Notes: generated by a model not told the origin, from the letters alone. A stretch of DNA of 64,000 nucleotides from Halorussus pelagicus (GCF_004087835.1 NZ_CP035119.1:2728001-2792000); one strand, 5' to 3'; counted from the first letter of the stretch, positions 27,379 to 36,520 are shown. Program-made: numbers and translations.

Positions 27379-27799
27379 CGGTCTCCCCGACGAGCGTGTA
27401 CCCGCCCCGGCGTCCGCTGTACTGGACGCGATTGTTTCGCTGGAGCTGCTGGAGCGTCTCCTCCAGTCTGTCCTCGATGCTGTTCGTGAGTTCGTCCACG
27501 AGTTCGTCCCACGCGAGATGGTCGGAAGTCGAGAGAACAGCGAGGACGTGTTCCTCTAACTCCTCGCCGTCGGCGGTATCCGGGTCGCCGCCGTTGGACT
27601 CCTCCTCCGAGTCGGACTCCGAGGACGCAATCGGCTCGATATCGAAGTCGCGCCGCCCCGCCTGCACCATCGTCCGAACGAACTCGCTCTGGCTCATGTC
27701 GAGTTCGTCGGCGTGTCGCTTCCATTCGGCTTTCTGATACGCGGGCACGAACGTCTTGACGGATTTCCGAGTGGTATCGACTTCCTCGTCGTCGGCCAT
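27368..27799 (-). CDS. ribbon-helix-helix-like DUF5805-type protein
   Basis: A 143-residue acidic protein. The start, TTRKSVKTFVPAYQKAEW and LDMSQSEFVRTMVQAGRR, looks like an RHH DNA-binding unit. A Glu/Asp/Ser linker follows, and then a C-terminal winged-helix-like part (DHLAWDELVDELTNSIEDR and VQYSGRRGGYTLV). The ATG of the recombinase lies inside its last codons, so they are co-translated. It is probably a partner or regulator of the recombinase (inference). Confidence 0.75.
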   Translation of the reverse strand: MADDEEVDTTRKSVKTFVPAYQKAEWKRHADELDMSQSEFVRTMVQAGRRDFDIEPIASSESDSEEESNGGDPDTADGEELEEHVLAVLSTSDHLAWDELVDELTNSIEDRLEETLQQLQRNNRVQYSGRRGGYTLVGETDGD

Positions 27800-28259
27800 A
27801 TTCGGGGCGACTCACCCCATCGTTATCAAACTACCCTAGACACAAGAATAAACAATCTTATTTAGGAGAGAAGGCCGCAACTTTGCCACACATATTCAGC
27901 TTATTTGTGAGTCTATGCCTATTAAATCGAAGCTGTGGTACTACACTCGCATCTCTAAAATATAGATTGCGAAACTGCCGACGGTCCATTCGACGACGAG
28001 TACGACTCGACAGCCGCTGTGGGAACTTCGTTGAAATACACCACGCTCACACGACCGTCTGTAGAGGTGTTCTGCGGTCTCCAACCCTTGGGGTCACGGT
28101 CTCGAAACGCCCATCCATTCTATCTCAAAAATGGACATTCTGATGGGGCATAAATGACGGATTGAAATAATTTTAGAGGATACAATCCCCGACCATCCAC
28201 AGTATTATTTCCGAGAATAACTGTTCACTTCTTCGACAACCGAGGCGGAGGACGAATAG
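27800..28259. other. AT-rich intergenic region
   Basis: About 460 bp. The part next to 27800 (AAACAATCTTATTTAGGAG) probably holds the promoter of the RHH-recombinase pair. On the minus strand 27955-28119 is open for 54 codons without a start and reads GRVSVVYFNEVPTAAVE, which looks like a gene fragment. No complete gene seen. Confidence 0.4.
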
Positions 28260-29159
28260 TCAGTAAATCGCCATTTCGGTCTCGGTCTCCGGGCGCTCGA
28301 ACATCTCCTTGACTCGCTCCGCAACGCCGTCGCTCTCCTCGTAGTTCTCCATCAGCACCGTCTCGCTCGGGAACAGTTCCTCGCCGACGACGAGACCGTG
28401 TTCGCGCGCGGTCGAACCGGTCACGGTCAGGTAGACCCCCGCTCCGGTGTCGGCGATGGCGGCCTCCTCTTCCTCGTCCTCGCCGGGGTAGGCAAACTCG
28501 ATGTTCTCGCTGTTTCGCGTGCCGATGACGGCCTCGACCAGTCGCTCGTAGCGCGGCGAGATGCAGAGTTCCCCTCCGTAGCCTTGCAGGAACTCGCGGG
28601 TGGGTTGGGCGCCCTGCGGAAGCGTCTCCGGCGACGCCATCAGTGTGTGGTACACCGTGTCTCCCATCCCGGCGACCACGCGAACGTCGGTGTCGTGGGG
28701 GTCGATGCGGGCGTTCACGTCGGCGATGCGCGAGACCGGGTCGGGGCGCAGTTCCACGACCTCCTCCAAAACGAGGTCGGCGCTGTCGAACCCGAGCGCG
28801 AAGTCGTGCTTGCGGAGCGACCGGAACGGCTCCTCGCGCCCGACGAGTCGGAGAGTCACGTCGCCCACGGGAACATCGACGCTGTCGAAGACGATTCGCC
28901 GGGGCTTTCCTGCCCGGTCGTCGCGCAGGAGCGTGAAATCCGGCTTCTCGGGGTCGCCGAGGTAGCTGTACTCCGTGAGACGGGCGTAGGCGTTCTTCTC
29001 GGGCGTCTGGTCGCCCTTCGTGACGGCCTTCTCGTAGCGAAGCGTCGAGATTATCTCGTCGGCGACTCCCTCGGCGTCGGCCTCCGCGGCGACCCGCTGG
29101 AGGACAGCCTCCAGCGGCCGCCCCTTGCGCGGCACTGCCACCGCAATCGTATCAGTCAT
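28260..29159 (-). CDS. HisG-like (ATP-phosphoribosyltransferase-fold) protein
   Basis: A 299-residue protein. IAVAVPRKGRPLEAVLQRV at the N-terminus mirrors the HisG opening (IAVPKGRL). LRKHDFALGFDSADLVLEE is like the HisG lobe-2 strand. AAIADTGAGVYLTVTGSTAREHGL, shortened here to its ends, corresponds to the HisG P-loop region (VxxGxTLxxNGL). It diverges strongly elsewhere, so it may be a paralogue or a periplasmic-binding-fold relative rather than the histidine enzyme. Start at ATG 29159 (MTDTIAVAVPR) rather than 29294 because the extension has no family character. Confidence 0.5.
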   Translation of the reverse strand: MTDTIAVAVPRKGRPLEAVLQRVAAEADAEGVADEIISTLRYEKAVTKGDQTPEKNAYARLTEYSYLGDPEKPDFTLLRDDRAGKPRRIVFDSVDVPVGDVTLRLVGREEPFRSLRKHDFALGFDSADLVLEEVVELRPDPVSRIADVNARIDPHDTDVRVVAGMGDTVYHTLMASPETLPQGAQPTREFLQGYGGELCISPRYERLVEAVIGTRNSENIEFAYPGEDEEEEAAIADTGAGVYLTVTGSTAREHGLVVGEELFPSETVLMENYEESDGVAERVKEMFERPETETEMAIY

Positions 29160-29253
29160 TGTTCGTTCGAAGGAGAACCGGGAGTAAACCCGTTGCGCTT
29201 CGTGCGATGCGGTGTCAGGTGGGATAGACGGCGTCTGGAAGAATCGACACCGG

Positions 29254-30303
29254 TCACTCGCTGGCGACGCCGACGAACTCGAAACGCGCACCACCCGCGT
29301 CGCTCTCGCCGACGCGGATGTGCCAGTCGTGAGCCTCAGCGATGCGCCGGACGATTGCCAGTCCGAATCCCGTGCCGTTCGCGGACGTGGAGTACCCGCC
29401 CTCGAAGACGAGTTCGCGGTCCTCCGGCGGGATGCCCGGCCCGTCGTCCCCGACGAAGAACCCGTCCTCAGTCACGTCCACGACGACCGTCTCGCCACCG
29501 TGTTCGACCGCGTTTCGGAAGAGGTTCTCGAAGAGCGCGCGGAGTCGCCGGTCGTCCGAGAGGACTCGCCGGTCGGTTTCGACCCGAAGTTCCATCTCGT
29601 TGGTCTCGACGGTGTCCCACGCCTCTCGGGCGACAGTTTGGAGACTGACGAGGGAGGGTTCGTCAACGGTCTCGCCGCGCCGCGAGAGCGCAAGCACTTC
29701 CTCTATCAGTCGCTCCATTCGGCCGTGCGAGCGCTCGATAGCGTCGAAGTGCGTCTCGTCTCCGGTCTCGCGGGCCAGTTCGAGGTGGCCCTGCGCGACG
29801 TTCATCGGGTTCCGGAGATCGTGGGAGACGATGCTGGCGAACTCGTCCAGTCGGTTGCGCTGTCGGGCCAACTCGTCGGTGCGCTGTTGGAGTTTGCTGT
29901 AGTAGACCCCGAGCAGGCCACCGCCGAGCGTGCCGACGCCGACCTTCGTCAGCACGACCGAAGCGGGTTGAAGCAGTACCCGGCCCTCCATCGAGTGGAG
30001 AACCGAAATCCAGCCCGCGAGCAAGCCCATAACGACACCCCCCGCGAGGCTCCACAGGAAGACGACGGTCACGAAGCGGGCGGGGAAGTCGGCGGTTCGA
30101 AGCCAGACGCCGAGCGCAACGACGAACAGCGAGAGTGCGATGGGAATGGCAAACTGGACGAACCTCGCGGAGGGCAGTTCGACGCCGACGGTGACGTAAC
30201 TCGCCGAGACGGCGAGAAGACCGCCGCCGAGTCCAGCCACGGACCACCGCCTAATCGGGGCGGCGTAGCGAGTTACCGACGATGCGTTCAACGGGAAGTG
30301 CAT
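29254..30303 (-). CDS. membrane sensor histidine kinase
   Basis: A 349-residue kinase: about four membrane helices (25-130), a short coiled coil, a HisKA domain with phospho-acceptor His in FASIVSHDLRNPMNVAQGHL (about 162), and a HATPase domain with N box LFENLFRNAVEHG (about 262), G1 box VGDDGPGIP (about 287) and G2 box TGFGLAIVRRIAEAH (about 315). No extracellular or PAS sensor domain is present, so the signal may be in the membrane. There is no response regulator next to it. Its start is close to the adjacent coiled-coil gene on the same strand. Confidence 0.92.
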   Translation of the reverse strand: MHFPLNASSVTRYAAPIRRWSVAGLGGGLLAVSASYVTVGVELPSARFVQFAIPIALSLFVVALGVWLRTADFPARFVTVVFLWSLAGGVVMGLLAGWISVLHSMEGRVLLQPASVVLTKVGVGTLGGGLLGVYYSKLQQRTDELARQRNRLDEFASIVSHDLRNPMNVAQGHLELARETGDETHFDAIERSHGRMERLIEEVLALSRRGETVDEPSLVSLQTVAREAWDTVETNEMELRVETDRRVLSDDRRLRALFENLFRNAVEHGGETVVVDVTEDGFFVGDDGPGIPPEDRELVFEGGYSTSANGTGFGLAIVRRIAEAHDWHIRVGESDAGGARFEFVGVASE

Positions 30304-30318
30304 ACGCGTAGTCGTAAG

Positions 30319-32388
30319 TTAGTTTCCGAACACGTCGCTGATTCGGTCGCGCCACTCCTGTATCCCTTCGATTTCGTCGCGGATGTCCCCGATATCGGCC
30401 TCGACGCTCTCGACGCGAGCCGTGAGGTTCTCCTCCAGCGCGTCGAGGTCGGCGGACAGCGAGGCGACCTCGTCGGCGACAGTCTCGACTTCATCGGTCA
30501 CGTCGCTCACGTCGTCCAGTTCCTTGCGGACGCCCCGTAGTTCGTCGGTGACAGTGTCGAGTTCGTCGCTCACGGAGGTCACGTCGTCGGTGTTCGCGCC
30601 GACGAGTTCTTCCAGTTCGCCCAGTTGGGTTTCGAGCCTCTCGACCTCCTCGTCAAAGTCACCCGCGTCTTCGAGTTCCGCTTCGAGGGCTTGGACCTCC
30701 TCGCGGAGGCCTTCGAGCGCCTCGACATCGTCTCGGAGCGCTTCGAGTTCTGCAACGTCCTCACGGAGCCTTTCGAGTCCGTTCACGTCTTCGCGCAGGC
30801 TCTCGACTTCGGCCACGTCGTCCCGAAGCGCCTCCAACTCCTCGACATCCTCGCGCAGGGTCTCGATTTCGGCCACATCGTCGCGGAGGTCGTCCAGCGC
30901 CTCGACATCGCCGCCGATTGCCTCGACATCGTCTTCGAGGTCGGATACGTCCTCGCGGAAGTCGGCCTTGAACTCTCGGAGGTCGCTTCGGAGGTCGCTC
31001 TCCACGTCTCGCAGTTCGTCTTCGACGCGGTCGAGGTCCGCCTCGAACTCGTCGAGGTCGGATTCGACAGTCGAGAGGTCCTCGCCGAGACCATCGACGC
31101 GCTCGTCGGTCGCCTTGGCATCGGTTCGGACCGCCTGTACCTCGTCTTCGAAGGCCTCCACGTCGGCCCGAATCTGGGCAATATCGTCCTCGAAGTCGCC
31201 GAAAATGTCGTCGGCAACACCGTTCTCGTCGATGAACTCCTCCAGCGCTTCGGTGTACGCCGAAAGGTCCTCGACGCGCGACTGGAGGTGGCGGATGCGG
31301 ACGTTCGTGCTCTCGGGCGTAGCAACGTCCAACTCGCGCTGGATGGCCGTCAGGTCTTCGTCGGAGACTTCACCGGCCCGAATCTCGTCGGCGAGCGCGG
31401 CCGCGACGCTCCCCGGACTCGGCGGGGAGTGCCCCGGCGATTCGGCGTCGGCAGTCGTGGTCTCGTCGGCGACTTGGGAGGGCGGCGTCGAGTCCGTGGC
31501 GTCGGCGTCGTCGCTCGCACCGTCGTCGGCGTCCTCTGCGACCGCTTCGTCGTCGGTCGTCACACCGTCGTCGCTCTCGTCGGCAACGTCCTCGGTATCG
31601 AGGTCCAGCGCTTCGTCCTCGTCGTCTCGGTCCGCGACGTTTTCGTCCGCATCGTCCGCTTCGATCTCGTCTGCGACCTCGGATTCGGCTTCGAGGAAAT
31701 CGTCGGCCGCGCCCTCGCCGTCTGCCGAATCGCCGAGAAGGTCGTCGTTCGCTTCGGCGAGTGGGTCGTCTCCGTCATCTGCCTCCGCGAGCGGGTCGTC
31801 CTCTTCGCCGACCGCAAGCGGGTCCTCGCTCTCGTCCAGTCCGAGGTCCTCCTCGCCAGCGACTACGTCGCGGACGAGTTGGCTGTCCTTCTCCGAGACG
31901 ATGTCCGTGATGGTGTTGCCGTCGGGACCGCCGACCTCGGCGTCGAGGTCCGGACCGGGCGAGTCGTCGTCGGTCTCGCCGACTGCGACGACCTCGTCGG
32001 CGTCATCCTCGCCGGAGTCGATACCGACCGGCGAGACCGACTCGATGCTCGGCGTACCGAGGAACATCGAGGGGTCGTCGTCATCGGCGAGTCGGACGCC
32101 GTAGACGGTCACTAGTTCCTCGCCGGGGTCGAGTTCGCGCTCAAACTGCACCCGGTGGTCCTTGTATGCGGTCCAGTTGTCGTTCTCGTAGTCGGGGTGG
32201 AACCCGACGTTGTCCATCGGAAACTCCTCGGGGATATCGTCCGCGAGTTGGAGGGTCGTGCGCTCGTCGCGTTCCGAGCGAACGACGAACTTGATAGCGG
32301 GGACTGCGAACTCGTCGCCCTCGAAAGACTTCTCGACGACGACGCCGCTCTCGGTCGTCGTCACCACCTCGGTCATGCTGTCGCTCAT
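30319..32388 (-). CDS. long acidic coiled-coil protein
   Basis: A 689-residue, extremely acidic protein. Residues 1-110 form a folded beta-rich domain (VVVEKSFEGDEFAVPAIKF, VRSERDERTTLQLADDIPE). A low-complexity Asp/Glu region follows (about 110-300), then a helical domain, and about 370-670 is a continuous coiled coil with recurring LREDVEELEALRDDVAE units. There is no membrane segment or Walker motif. It could be a cytoskeletal or scaffold protein. The domain order recalls haloarchaeal proteins with unknown function. ATG 32388 is chosen by TATA spacing; an internal ATG at 32376 is also possible. Confidence 0.75.
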   Translation of the reverse strand: MSDSMTEVVTTTESGVVVEKSFEGDEFAVPAIKFVVRSERDERTTLQLADDIPEEFPMDNVGFHPDYENDNWTAYKDHRVQFERELDPGEELVTVYGVRLADDDDPSMFLGTPSIESVSPVGIDSGEDDADEVVAVGETDDDSPGPDLDAEVGGPDGNTITDIVSEKDSQLVRDVVAGEEDLGLDESEDPLAVGEEDDPLAEADDGDDPLAEANDDLLGDSADGEGAADDFLEAESEVADEIEADDADENVADRDDEDEALDLDTEDVADESDDGVTTDDEAVAEDADDGASDDADATDSTPPSQVADETTTADAESPGHSPPSPGSVAAALADEIRAGEVSDEDLTAIQRELDVATPESTNVRIRHLQSRVEDLSAYTEALEEFIDENGVADDIFGDFEDDIAQIRADVEAFEDEVQAVRTDAKATDERVDGLGEDLSTVESDLDEFEADLDRVEDELRDVESDLRSDLREFKADFREDVSDLEDDVEAIGGDVEALDDLRDDVAEIETLREDVEELEALRDDVAEVESLREDVNGLERLREDVAELEALRDDVEALEGLREEVQALEAELEDAGDFDEEVERLETQLGELEELVGANTDDVTSVSDELDTVTDELRGVRKELDDVSDVTDEVETVADEVASLSADLDALEENLTARVESVEADIGDIRDEIEGIQEWRDRISDVFGN

Positions 32389-32411
32389 ACGGTTCACATC
32401 CCACAATGGCC

Positions 32412-32419
32412 ATATAAAT
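32412..32419 (-). promoter_or_regulatory. TATA box for the coiled-coil gene
   Basis: ATTTATAT on the minus strand, centred 28 nt before ATG 32388. Confidence 0.55.
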
Positions 32420-32499
32420 CACACGCCGTCGCGGGTGAAATCCCGGCGCTCGCGTGGGCGGGGTGTACCTATTTGACTACCCACGGCGTAGCCACGACC

Positions 32500-33540
32500 A
32501 TGCTACTCGCAGGAACGTACGACGGCGTCTACCGTGCCGACGGACTGCGGTTCGACTCGGTCGAGCGAGTCCTCGACTCGGACCGAGTCATGCGCGTCCG
32601 GCAGTTCGACGCTGAGTCGTCTCACGAGGGCGTTTTCGCCGCGACGAAGTCCGGACTGTATCGCTCGACGGACGGTGGCGACTCGTGGACGAATCTCGAC
32701 GTGCCCCGCGAAGAAGTGTACTCGGTCCTCGCCGCCCCGGCGGGCGGTGAGTCGTCCCGTGGCGACGACGAACACGGTCGAGGTTCGCTCGACGGAAAGC
32801 GCCTGTACGCGGGCACTCACCCGGCCCACCTGTACGTCTCCGAGAATGGCGGAGAGACGTGGCGGGAGCTATCGGGCTTTCAAGACGTGCCCTCGGGCGA
32901 CCGGTGGCATACGCCGCGCCACCGCGACGAGGCCCACGTCCGGAGTCTGGGCGCGCACCCCGACGCGCCGGAGCGGGTCGTCGCGGGCGTCGAAGTCGGC
33001 GGCGTCCACGTCAGCGACGACCGCAGCGAGACGTGGACCGAGCGGCGGTCGGGCGTCCACGACGACGTACACCACATCCTCGTGCGCGGGCCGGACCACT
33101 ACGTCGCCTCCTGCGGCGGCGGTCTCTACCGGACCCGAGACGCGGGCGAGAGTTGGGTCCGCCTCGATACCAGCGAGCAAGGCCCGACCAGCACTCGCGC
33201 GCGCGGTGACGACGGGGCGGACCACACCCACACGTACTTCCGGGAGGCGTTCGCCCACGACGGCACGCTCTACGCCGCGGCCGCGCGCTCCTCGCCGGGG
33301 ACGTGGCAGGGCGAGCGCGGCGCAGACGCCGCGCTCTTCGAGTCTGAGAACGACGGCGACACCCTCGACGCGGTGGCCTATCCGGGGCAACCGGAGGAGG
33401 TCGTCCTCTCGTGGACGGCCGACGACGAGGGCCACGTCGTCGCGGGCACGAACGACGGTAGCGTCGTCTTCCGGTCCTCCGGCGACTGGGTCGAAGGCGG
33501 CGAGATGCCCGCGGGCGTGGCGTCGCTCTGTTGGCTGTAA
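32500..33540 (+). CDS. BNR/sortilin-type beta-propeller protein
   Basis: A 346-residue cytoplasmic propeller, with no signal peptide. BNR (Asp-box) repeats: STDGGDSW (about 61), SENGGETW (about 112), SDDRSETW (about 173) and TRDAGESW (about 212), each ahead of a hydrophobic strand such as LYAGTHPAHLYVS. Similar proteins are annotated as glycosyl hydrolase or photosynthesis-assembly-like, but the catalytic residues of sialidases are not evident. Function unknown. It is divergent from the coiled-coil gene with a 111-bp shared promoter region. Confidence 0.8.
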   Translation: MLLAGTYDGVYRADGLRFDSVERVLDSDRVMRVRQFDAESSHEGVFAATKSGLYRSTDGGDSWTNLDVPREEVYSVLAAPAGGESSRGDDEHGRGSLDGKRLYAGTHPAHLYVSENGGETWRELSGFQDVPSGDRWHTPRHRDEAHVRSLGAHPDAPERVVAGVEVGGVHVSDDRSETWTERRSGVHDDVHHILVRGPDHYVASCGGGLYRTRDAGESWVRLDTSEQGPTSTRARGDDGADHTHTYFREAFAHDGTLYAAAARSSPGTWQGERGADAALFESENDGDTLDAVAYPGQPEEVVLSWTADDEGHVVAGTNDGSVVFRSSGDWVEGGEMPAGVASLCWL

Positions 33541-34023
33541 CAGCGGCTCTCGGTGGAATTGGCTCAGCCCTCTCGGGGTAGTCGGACTGGCGGTCCCCCG
33601 GCCTCGCCTCCGAGCGACCGCGCGATACGTCCGGGCCGAGTTGGTCCCGTCCTCGGGTTTAAACCTTCGTGCGCTGGCCCGGCGTCGTCGTCGCGAAATG
33701 GTTCGACCTGCCTCGGAACGACCTGTTCGCGTTCGGAATCGCCGAGCTATTGGGATTTTTTCGATACTGGCGCGTGCGGGCGCGGCGTGCAACTGCGCGC
33801 CGCGCCGTTCCGCGCGAGGGCGAGCAACGCAGGCCGGAGCGAAGCGGAGGCCGAGTAGCGCAAGCGGTTGGGGAGGCGTGAGGCCCGCGGTGGCGGTGCT
33901 GTGCGGTTGCGGTCTGTGTTGCTCACGCCTGAAGCTATCTCTAACTCGCTCCCGGACCGGCGCACTCCGCGGCCGACTACCGGAGTGACAGCTGTCGAAA
34001 ATTTCTAGAAAACGAAAACCGCG
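33541..34023. other. GC-rich intergenic region with TTTAAA box
   Basis: About 480 bp. TTTAAA at 33659-33664 looks like a promoter box. A frame from ATG 33697 to 33990 is open, but its product is Arg/Cys/Ala-rich (ACNCAPRRSARG), unlike any haloarchaeal protein, so I do not call it. The middle contains purine-rich GC repeats (GGCCGGAGCGAAGCGGAGGC) common in haloarchaeal spacers. A non-coding RNA is possible but unproven. Confidence 0.4.
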
Positions 34024-34857
34024 TCAGATATCGACTCTGTCACCGATTTCCACGACTTCCAACCGCTCGGGGGAGTCGAAGCTCCGGACGTGGTTGTGGA
34101 GCGCGGTCGGGTCCGCCGTCAGCCCCTTCCACATGTCCCAGTGGCTCGGCAGGAACCGCTCGAACTGGAGGTCGCTGGCGGCCTCGACTGCCTGATTCTC
34201 GTCGTTGTACCAGCGCGTGCGCTTCGGTTCGCGGGTCTCCTTGTCCGGAATCCGGCCGACGCTCCCGAACGCCAGCACGCCGAGGTCGATGTCGTACTGC
34301 TCGCCGACGCGGGCGAACTCGTCGCTGGGCTTGGTGTCGCCGCCGTGGAAGAACGTCCGGCCGTCGTACTCCACGACGTAGCTGACTGGGTGGGTCGCGT
34401 CGGGGTCGTGGGCCGGTTCGACCGAGACCGTGAACGCGCCGACCTCGAAGGTGTCGCCCTCCGCGACTTCTTCGAGTTGGTCCTCGCCGACGTCCCACTC
34501 GTCGGTCCAGTTCTCCTCGTCGCGGGCGACCGCGAGGCTGTCGTCGGGAGCGTAGAAGGTCGCGCCGGTGGTTTCGAGGATGGGTGCCTGACTCGGGCCG
34601 TGAACGTGGTCGGTGTGTTCGTGCGTGGCCAGCACTGCGTCGGTCTCGGACACGTCCGCGGGGTCGAACGGCACCGGCACCATCCGAACGGTGCGGGGCG
34701 GGTCGCCGGTTCCGAGGTAGGGGTCGATATAGAGCGTCGTCTCCTCGGCCTTCAGGACGAAGCCGTTACAGCCGAGATACCAGACCGCGATGCCCTCGGG
34801 GTCGGCGTCTTCGACCGCACGCGGGAGCCAGTCTCCCCAGTCGCTGTGAATTGCCAT
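34024..34857 (-). CDS. UlaG-like MBL-fold metallo-hydrolase
   Basis: A 277-residue beta-lactamase-fold hydrolase. Metal ligands: THEHTDHVHG (about 78-87, HxHxDH), AHDPDATHPVSYV (about 153) and the Asp in FFHGGDTKPSDEF (about 170), with a late His in FLPSHWDMW. It resembles the UlaG/L-ascorbate-6-P lactonase branch, but the substrate cannot be told; many such archaeal proteins have only broad phosphodiesterase or lactonase activity. Single-gene unit. Confidence 0.85.
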   Translation of the reverse strand: MAIHSDWGDWLPRAVEDADPEGIAVWYLGCNGFVLKAEETTLYIDPYLGTGDPPRTVRMVPVPFDPADVSETDAVLATHEHTDHVHGPSQAPILETTGATFYAPDDSLAVARDEENWTDEWDVGEDQLEEVAEGDTFEVGAFTVSVEPAHDPDATHPVSYVVEYDGRTFFHGGDTKPSDEFARVGEQYDIDLGVLAFGSVGRIPDKETREPKRTRWYNDENQAVEAASDLQFERFLPSHWDMWKGLTADPTALHNHVRSFDSPERLEVVEIGDRVDI

Positions 34858-34937
34858 GTCGCTCAGTGTGCCGACAAAAGGGGTAAGTGTTGTTCTTCGC
34901 GCCGACCGCTACGCGACGGGACCGGCGCCGAGTCCCG

Positions 34938-36383
34938 CTACAGGCTTCGCAGTCGAACGTGGTCGTCGTCGATGTCGTCGATTCGGTCGGGGGTGACCGA
35001 GTAGGCGTCGTCGTCGTGGCCCTCCCACCCGAGCCGCGTCTTGACGCGCTGGGCGAGTCCGGGGTTCGGGTCAACGTACAGCAGGTTCTCGTCCTCGTCA
35101 ACCTCGGTGACGACGCCGACCTTCTCGTCGTTGGCGTCCATCACGTCCTTGCCCACGTCGTGGTCGTCCAGCGTAATCATCTCCTCGCGGCCGACCGTCT
35201 CGTCGCCCATGCCCGCCACCGACTCGTCGTCGGTCGGTTCGTCGCCCATCGCGGTCCCGCTCTCGGCGGCGGTGGTCTCGTCCGTCGTGGTGCCCGCGAC
35301 GGCGGTCTCGTCGCGGTCTATCCGGACACCTTCTACGTCGAGGCGCTCGCCCTCGGCGGTCGTTTCGGTGGCGTCGGAGCCGACGAGCATGGTCTCGACG
35401 AGGATGGTGTCGATGGTCTCGCTACTCACGAGTTCCTCGTCGGCGAACTCGAAGGTGAGGCGCTTGCGGTCCACGATTTCGTCTTCGACGATGCGACGCT
35501 CGTAGAGGTGGGTCTCGATGACGCCCTCGTCGGTGAACTCGCTTTCGACGTGACCGCCCTCGATAGCGTCCTCGGTGACGATTTCGCCGCCAAGGAGGTC
35601 GCTCTGGAGGATGTTCCGCTGGACGCCTTCGAGGTCTACGCGACTTTCCATCGTGTCGGATTCGAGCGTTTCGGTCTCCTCTACGTCGTGGTCCACGACC
35701 CTGCTCTCGACGGTCATGCGCTCGACGAGTTCTCGCGTGACTCCGCGAGTCTCGTCAATGTCAACGATAACGACCTCGCGGTCGGTCACGTCCATTTCCT
35801 CGACATCGTCCTCCCACGCGGCGCTTTCTCTGTCCTCCACGATGGCGACGCCCTCCTCCTCGCCGATGTGCATGCCGACGATTTCGCGCCGAATCAACTC
35901 CCTGTCGATTACCTCGTCGTGGACCATTTCTCTCCCGATGACCTCGCTCTCGATGGTTTCGGTCTCCCGGACCGTCTTCTCGATGACCTTCGTCTCGGTG
36001 ATTTCGGTCTCGACGGTCTCGCCCTCCATCAGCGCCCGCTCGACCTCCTCGTCTTCGAGCGTGGCGCGCTCGATGGCCTCGGTCCGGTCCACGAACTCGA
36101 ACTGTTCGCCGCCCTCGCTCGACCGGTCGTGGTGCCGGACCAGCGCCAGTTCGTCGTCTTCGAGTCGGTCGAAAAACTCGTCCCACGACGTTTCCTCGAC
36201 GTTCTCCGTCGTTTCGTCGTCGGGATGGTGGACGTACGGCGCTCGCTCGCCCGCGGCGCTCGTCCGGTAGGCGGGCTTGGACCCGCTCTCTTCCATCCAC
36301 GAGCGAATCGTCTCGCGGTCAGTCGTTACGTTCGTTGCTCCGCTGCGGTCGGCGTCCGTATCGCTTGTCCTGTCGTTTGCCAT
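34938..36383 (-). CDS. stress-type protein with DUF2382-like beta repeats and PRC barrel
   Basis: A 481-residue acidic protein. The N-terminal part (about 15-100: SWMEESGSKPAYRTSAAGER, WDEFFDRLEDDELALVRHHD) is conserved-looking. About 105-350 consists of alternating short strands with Val/Ile and Glu/Arg (EIVGREMVHDEVIDREL, VESRVVDHDVEETETL), like the DUF2382/YsnF repeats of stress proteins. The C-terminal 85 residues form a PRC-barrel (GKDVMDANDEKVGVVTEVDE). Thus a repeat scaffold joined to a PRC module. It probably acts in stress or surface adaptation (inference). Start by ATG 36383, since earlier in-frame codons are Arg-rich leader. Confidence 0.75.
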   Translation of the reverse strand: MANDRTSDTDADRSGATNVTTDRETIRSWMEESGSKPAYRTSAAGERAPYVHHPDDETTENVEETSWDEFFDRLEDDELALVRHHDRSSEGGEQFEFVDRTEAIERATLEDEEVERALMEGETVETEITETKVIEKTVRETETIESEVIGREMVHDEVIDRELIRREIVGMHIGEEEGVAIVEDRESAAWEDDVEEMDVTDREVVIVDIDETRGVTRELVERMTVESRVVDHDVEETETLESDTMESRVDLEGVQRNILQSDLLGGEIVTEDAIEGGHVESEFTDEGVIETHLYERRIVEDEIVDRKRLTFEFADEELVSSETIDTILVETMLVGSDATETTAEGERLDVEGVRIDRDETAVAGTTTDETTAAESGTAMGDEPTDDESVAGMGDETVGREEMITLDDHDVGKDVMDANDEKVGVVTEVDEDENLLYVDPNPGLAQRVKTRLGWEGHDDDAYSVTPDRIDDIDDDHVRLRSL

Positions 36384-36520
36384 GTTCCCCACCGTCAACA
36401 GAGTCGTGGCCGACGAACTTAGGTCTCGTTGCCAAATTCCGTGGCCGGACGGACTAAGGACTGTTCGGCGTCGAAATCGGCGGCGTCGCTTGCCGCGGGA
36501 AACGTAGAAGAGACGCGGCC

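Noticed and set aside
30383-32115. Two long plus-strand frames opposite the coiled-coil gene
   Set aside because: Ser-rich and Val/Leu-rich sequences without domains; mirror of Asp/Glu/Leu codons of the real gene.
33697-33990. 97-codon frame with an ATG
   Set aside because: Arg, Cys and Ala-rich product unlike haloarchaeal proteins; base pattern is that of GC-rich spacer.
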